From the NCBI GenBank assembly GCA_019314085.1, contig JAFCZZ010000109.1, positions 1 to 5,835 on the forward strand: a DNA stretch of 5,835 nt, read 5' to 3'. Of this stretch, positions 5,751 through 5,835 are shown piece by piece. Every line of letters starts with the position of its first letter. Positions within the stretch are counted from its first letter, which is position 1. The DNA is from Deltaproteobacteria bacterium (GTDB lineage Bacteria > Desulfobacterota > Syntrophia > Syntrophales > UBA2210). The translations under genes and the position numbers were made by a program. The notes under the pieces were generated by a model, which was not told the origin of the DNA, did no database searches, and was given only the letters and a program-made list of their open reading frames with translations.

Positions 5751-5835
5751 AAATAATGACATCCATGATAAGAAATATCAAGGAGGAAAGCAGAGATTTC
5801 CTCTAACCGTCACGGATGCCGCCGATGGTTTATTA
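5751..5835. other. Window tail without a supported gene
   Basis: AAGGAGG at 5780-5786 is a strong Shine-Dalgarno-like sequence, but no ATG, GTG or TTG lies 5-13 bases after it. GAGGAAA 5783-5789 can pair with TTTCCTC 5797-5803 around a 7-base loop, but no T-tract follows, so it is not a clear terminator of the hydrolase gene. A 16-codon frame at 5756-5806 has no ribosome-binding site. A gene may begin just beyond the edge. Confidence 0.4.

Noticed and set aside
4830..5762. 310-codon minus-strand open frame opposite the hydrolase gene
   Set aside because: The + strand frame holds every metal-binding motif of the hydrolase. The antisense frame shows no motif and arises from codon bias.
5783..5803. 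Hairpin GAGGAAA/TTTCCTC as terminator of the hydrolase gene
   Set aside because: The stem is only seven pairs and A/G-rich, and no T-tract follows it.

Overview
The window looks like chromosomal DNA from an anaerobic Gram-negative bacterium, most plausibly a syntrophic or sulfate-reducing member of the Desulfobacterota (former Deltaproteobacteria). The basis is the periplasmic SurA/PpiC-type foldase, the free-standing crotonase plus long 3-hydroxyacyl-CoA dehydrogenase pair typical of such fatty-acid and aromatic degraders, and the overall protein style. This assignment is an inference; there is no rRNA or other taxonomic marker here. All five protein genes lie on the + strand.

Layout. (1) Positions 1-894 hold the 3' part of a SurA/PpiC-like peptidyl-prolyl isomerase whose start lies before the window. 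(2) Positions 895-1232 hold no protein gene. This gap contains a sigma70-like promoter (TTGACA/TATAAC) and, about 120 bases further on, a near-perfect 13-bp intrinsic terminator. The pair could produce a discrete small RNA of roughly 145 nt or a leader. (3) Positions 1233-3174 are a tight two-gene operon: enoyl-CoA hydratase, a 25-base gap, then an NAD-dependent 3-hydroxyacyl-CoA dehydrogenase with a duplicated C-terminal domain, closed by a strong terminator at 3204-3238. (4) Positions 3367-4677 encode a clearly divergent phosphoglycerate kinase homologue, preceded by its own candidate promoter and followed by a terminator hairpin. (5) Positions 4857-5750 encode a metallo-beta-lactamase-fold hydrolase with a complete two-metal site and a C-terminal winged-helix-like tail. 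(6) The last 85 bases contain no convincing gene, only an orphan Shine-Dalgarno-like sequence.

How the genes work together. The hydratase and dehydrogenase catalyse consecutive beta-oxidation steps (enoyl-CoA to 3-hydroxyacyl-CoA to 3-ketoacyl-CoA, reversible) and are almost certainly co-transcribed. The kinase-like and hydrolase genes are same-strand neighbours but are separated by terminators, so a shared pathway is not shown by the sequence.

The most interesting items are the kinase homologue, which keeps the phosphoryl-transfer residues but has lost a substrate-binding arginine and several nucleotide-site motifs, and the promoter/terminator cassette at 1000-1181. I see no mobile element, CRISPR array, tRNA or rRNA, and no clearly new multi-gene system.
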